The notes beneath the pieces were generated by a model. That model saw nothing but the letters and a program-made list of their open reading frames with translations. It did no database searches and was not told the DNA's origin. The position numbers were made by a program, and so were the translations under genes. Below are positions 5,197 to 5,891 of a stretch of 5,891 nucleotides of DNA, one piece after another (within the stretch, counting starts at the first letter, position 1; the number at the start of each line of letters is the position of its first letter). Source of the stretch: an uncultured Bacilli bacterium (lineage in GTDB: Bacteria > Bacillota_I > Bacilli_A > RFN20 > CAG-826); contig CAJOOD010000185.1 of assembly GCA_905236085.1 (NCBI GenBank), forward strand, positions 1-5,891. The letters are read 5' to 3'.

Positions 5197-5640
5197 ATGC
5201 AACGTCAAACAACAATTGCAAAACCAAATGAAATTCAACGTAAATGGTATGTCGTTGATGCTACAGATAAACCATTAGGACGTTTAGCCAGTGAAGTAGC
5301 TGTTATTTTAATGGGTAAAAATAAACCTATTTATACTCCAAATGTCGATTGCGGTGATTATGTTATCGTCATCAACGCTAATAAAGTATCTTTATCTGGC
5401 AACAATAAACTTACAAATAAAGTTTATTACAATGTATCAGGCTACAATGGTGGTATGAGAAGAAGAACCGCCAAAGAAATGCTTGAACAATATCCATGCG
5501 AAATGATGGAACGTTCTGTTCACGGAATGTTACCAAAAGGCAAATTAGGCAGAGCCATCATTAAGAAATTATTCGTCTATGAAGGCGCTGAACACAAACA
5601 AGAAGCTCAAAAGCCAGAAGTGCTTGAGCTCAAGTTCTAG
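5197..5640 (+). CDS. rplM: 50S ribosomal protein L13 (uL13)
   Basis: uL13 is an early-assembling protein that binds 23S rRNA in the large ribosomal subunit. The 147 residues match the family length (145 in B. subtilis). Landmarks are RKWYVVDATDKPLGRLASEVA (15-35), the hallmark L13 opening, followed by LMGKNKPIYTPNVDCGDYVIVINA (38-61), the family signature region GMLPKGKLGRAIIKKLFVYEG (110-130) and AEHKQEAQKPEVLEL (131-145). The usual YPGG turn is YNGG here (83-86), a conservative departure. The start follows a near-perfect Shine-Dalgarno AAGGAGG with 7-nt spacing. It is the first gene of a two-gene operon with rpsI, the standard pairing in bacteria, and is driven by its own promoter. Its synthesis may be regulated through the leader. 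Confidence 0.98.
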   Translation: MQRQTTIAKPNEIQRKWYVVDATDKPLGRLASEVAVILMGKNKPIYTPNVDCGDYVIVINANKVSLSGNNKLTNKVYYNVSGYNGGMRRRTAKEMLEQYPCEMMERSVHGMLPKGKLGRAIIKKLFVYEGAEHKQEAQKPEVLELKF

Positions 5641-5651
5641 GAGGATGAACC

Positions 5652-5891
5652 ATGGCCAAGAAAGCAAATGTCCAATATTATGGAACTGGTAGAAGAAAAT
5701 CTTCTATCGCTCGTGTTTATGTCGTCTCCGGCAGCGGTAAAATTACCGTCAATGGAAGAGATGTTCACGATTATATGCCATACGAAACTTTAGTTATGGA
5801 TTTAAGCCAACCTCTTACTTTAACCAACACACAAGAAAAATATGATGTTGTTGCAGAAGTTGAGGGTGGTGGTTTCACTGGTCAAGCTGGT
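5652..5891 (+). CDS. rpsI: 30S ribosomal protein S9 (uS9), N-terminal 80 residues (3' end outside window)
   Basis: The frame from the ATG at 5652 stays open to the window end. uS9 is a small-subunit head protein whose C-terminal tail reaches the P-site tRNA; that tail is not in this window. The N-terminal signature is clear: YYGTGRRKSSIARV (9-22), then SGKITVNGRDVHDYMP (28-43) and the S9 motif GGGFTGQAG (72-80) at the cut edge. AGGAGG (5639-5644) overlaps the rplM stop codon and lies 7 nt before the ATG, so the pair is tightly spaced and probably coupled. An ATG at 5645 is out of frame and directly abuts the Shine-Dalgarno, so it was not chosen. Confidence 0.97.
   Translation, partial: MAKKANVQYYGTGRRKSSIARVYVVSGSGKITVNGRDVHDYMPYETLVMDLSQPLTLTNTQEKYDVVAEVEGGGFTGQAG

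Noticed and set aside
1..5891. CRISPR array, insertion sequence, tRNA or rRNA gene, toxin-antitoxin or phage gene
   Set aside because: No regularly spaced repeats, transposase motifs, tRNA cloverleaf or small toxin-like pair is visible. The window is filled by recognised housekeeping genes, and the largest gap is about 200 bp (4994-5196).

Overview
The window is AT-rich and reads almost entirely on the + strand. It has tightly packed housekeeping genes and strong Shine-Dalgarno sites. The gene order ecfA1-ecfA2-ecfT-truA-(yebC)-rplM-rpsI is a Bacillota (low-GC Gram-positive) arrangement, and an rlmB-type gene followed by a SigH-like sigma gene is a second one. All seven Trp codons in the intact genes are TGG, and TGA acts as a stop in ecfA2. 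This points to the standard genetic code and away from Mycoplasma/Spiroplasma-type Mollicutes. My inference is an uncultured or reduced-genome member of Bacilli, Erysipelotrichia or an Acholeplasma-like lineage; the exact taxon cannot be read from this window.

Layout: 1-192 is the 3' end of a SpoU-family rRNA 2'-O-methyltransferase (RlmB-like). 241-861 encodes a divergent SigH-like sigma factor. 862-901 is a short gap holding a perfect 7-bp inverted repeat that overlaps a consensus extended -10 promoter, placed so close to the ecfA1 ATG that the transcript is probably leaderless. 902-4993 is one probable operon: ecfA1 and ecfA2 (ATPases), ecfT (transmembrane coupling protein), truA (tRNA pseudouridine synthase) and yebC (YebC/PmpR family). 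The first four genes overlap by 10, 4 and 1 bp. An intrinsic terminator at 5040-5067 ends the unit. A textbook promoter (TTGACA, 17 bp, TAATAT) then starts the rplM-rpsI ribosomal protein operon, which has a structured 5' leader of about 60 nt. rpsI runs off the end of the window.

How the genes fit together: the three ecf genes form the energising module of a group II ECF vitamin transporter. No substrate-binding S subunit is encoded here, so S components would be encoded elsewhere and share this module. truA, yebC, rplM, rpsI and rlmB all serve translation, through tRNA modification, elongation/regulation, ribosome structure and rRNA modification. The sigma factor probably directs a separate regulon.

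I found no new multi-gene system. The points most worth following are the leaderless, palindrome-overlapped ecfA1 promoter, the divergent SigH-like sigma factor at a synteny junction, yebC inserted in the ecf-truA/rplM-rpsI cluster, and the alternative pairings in the rplM leader.
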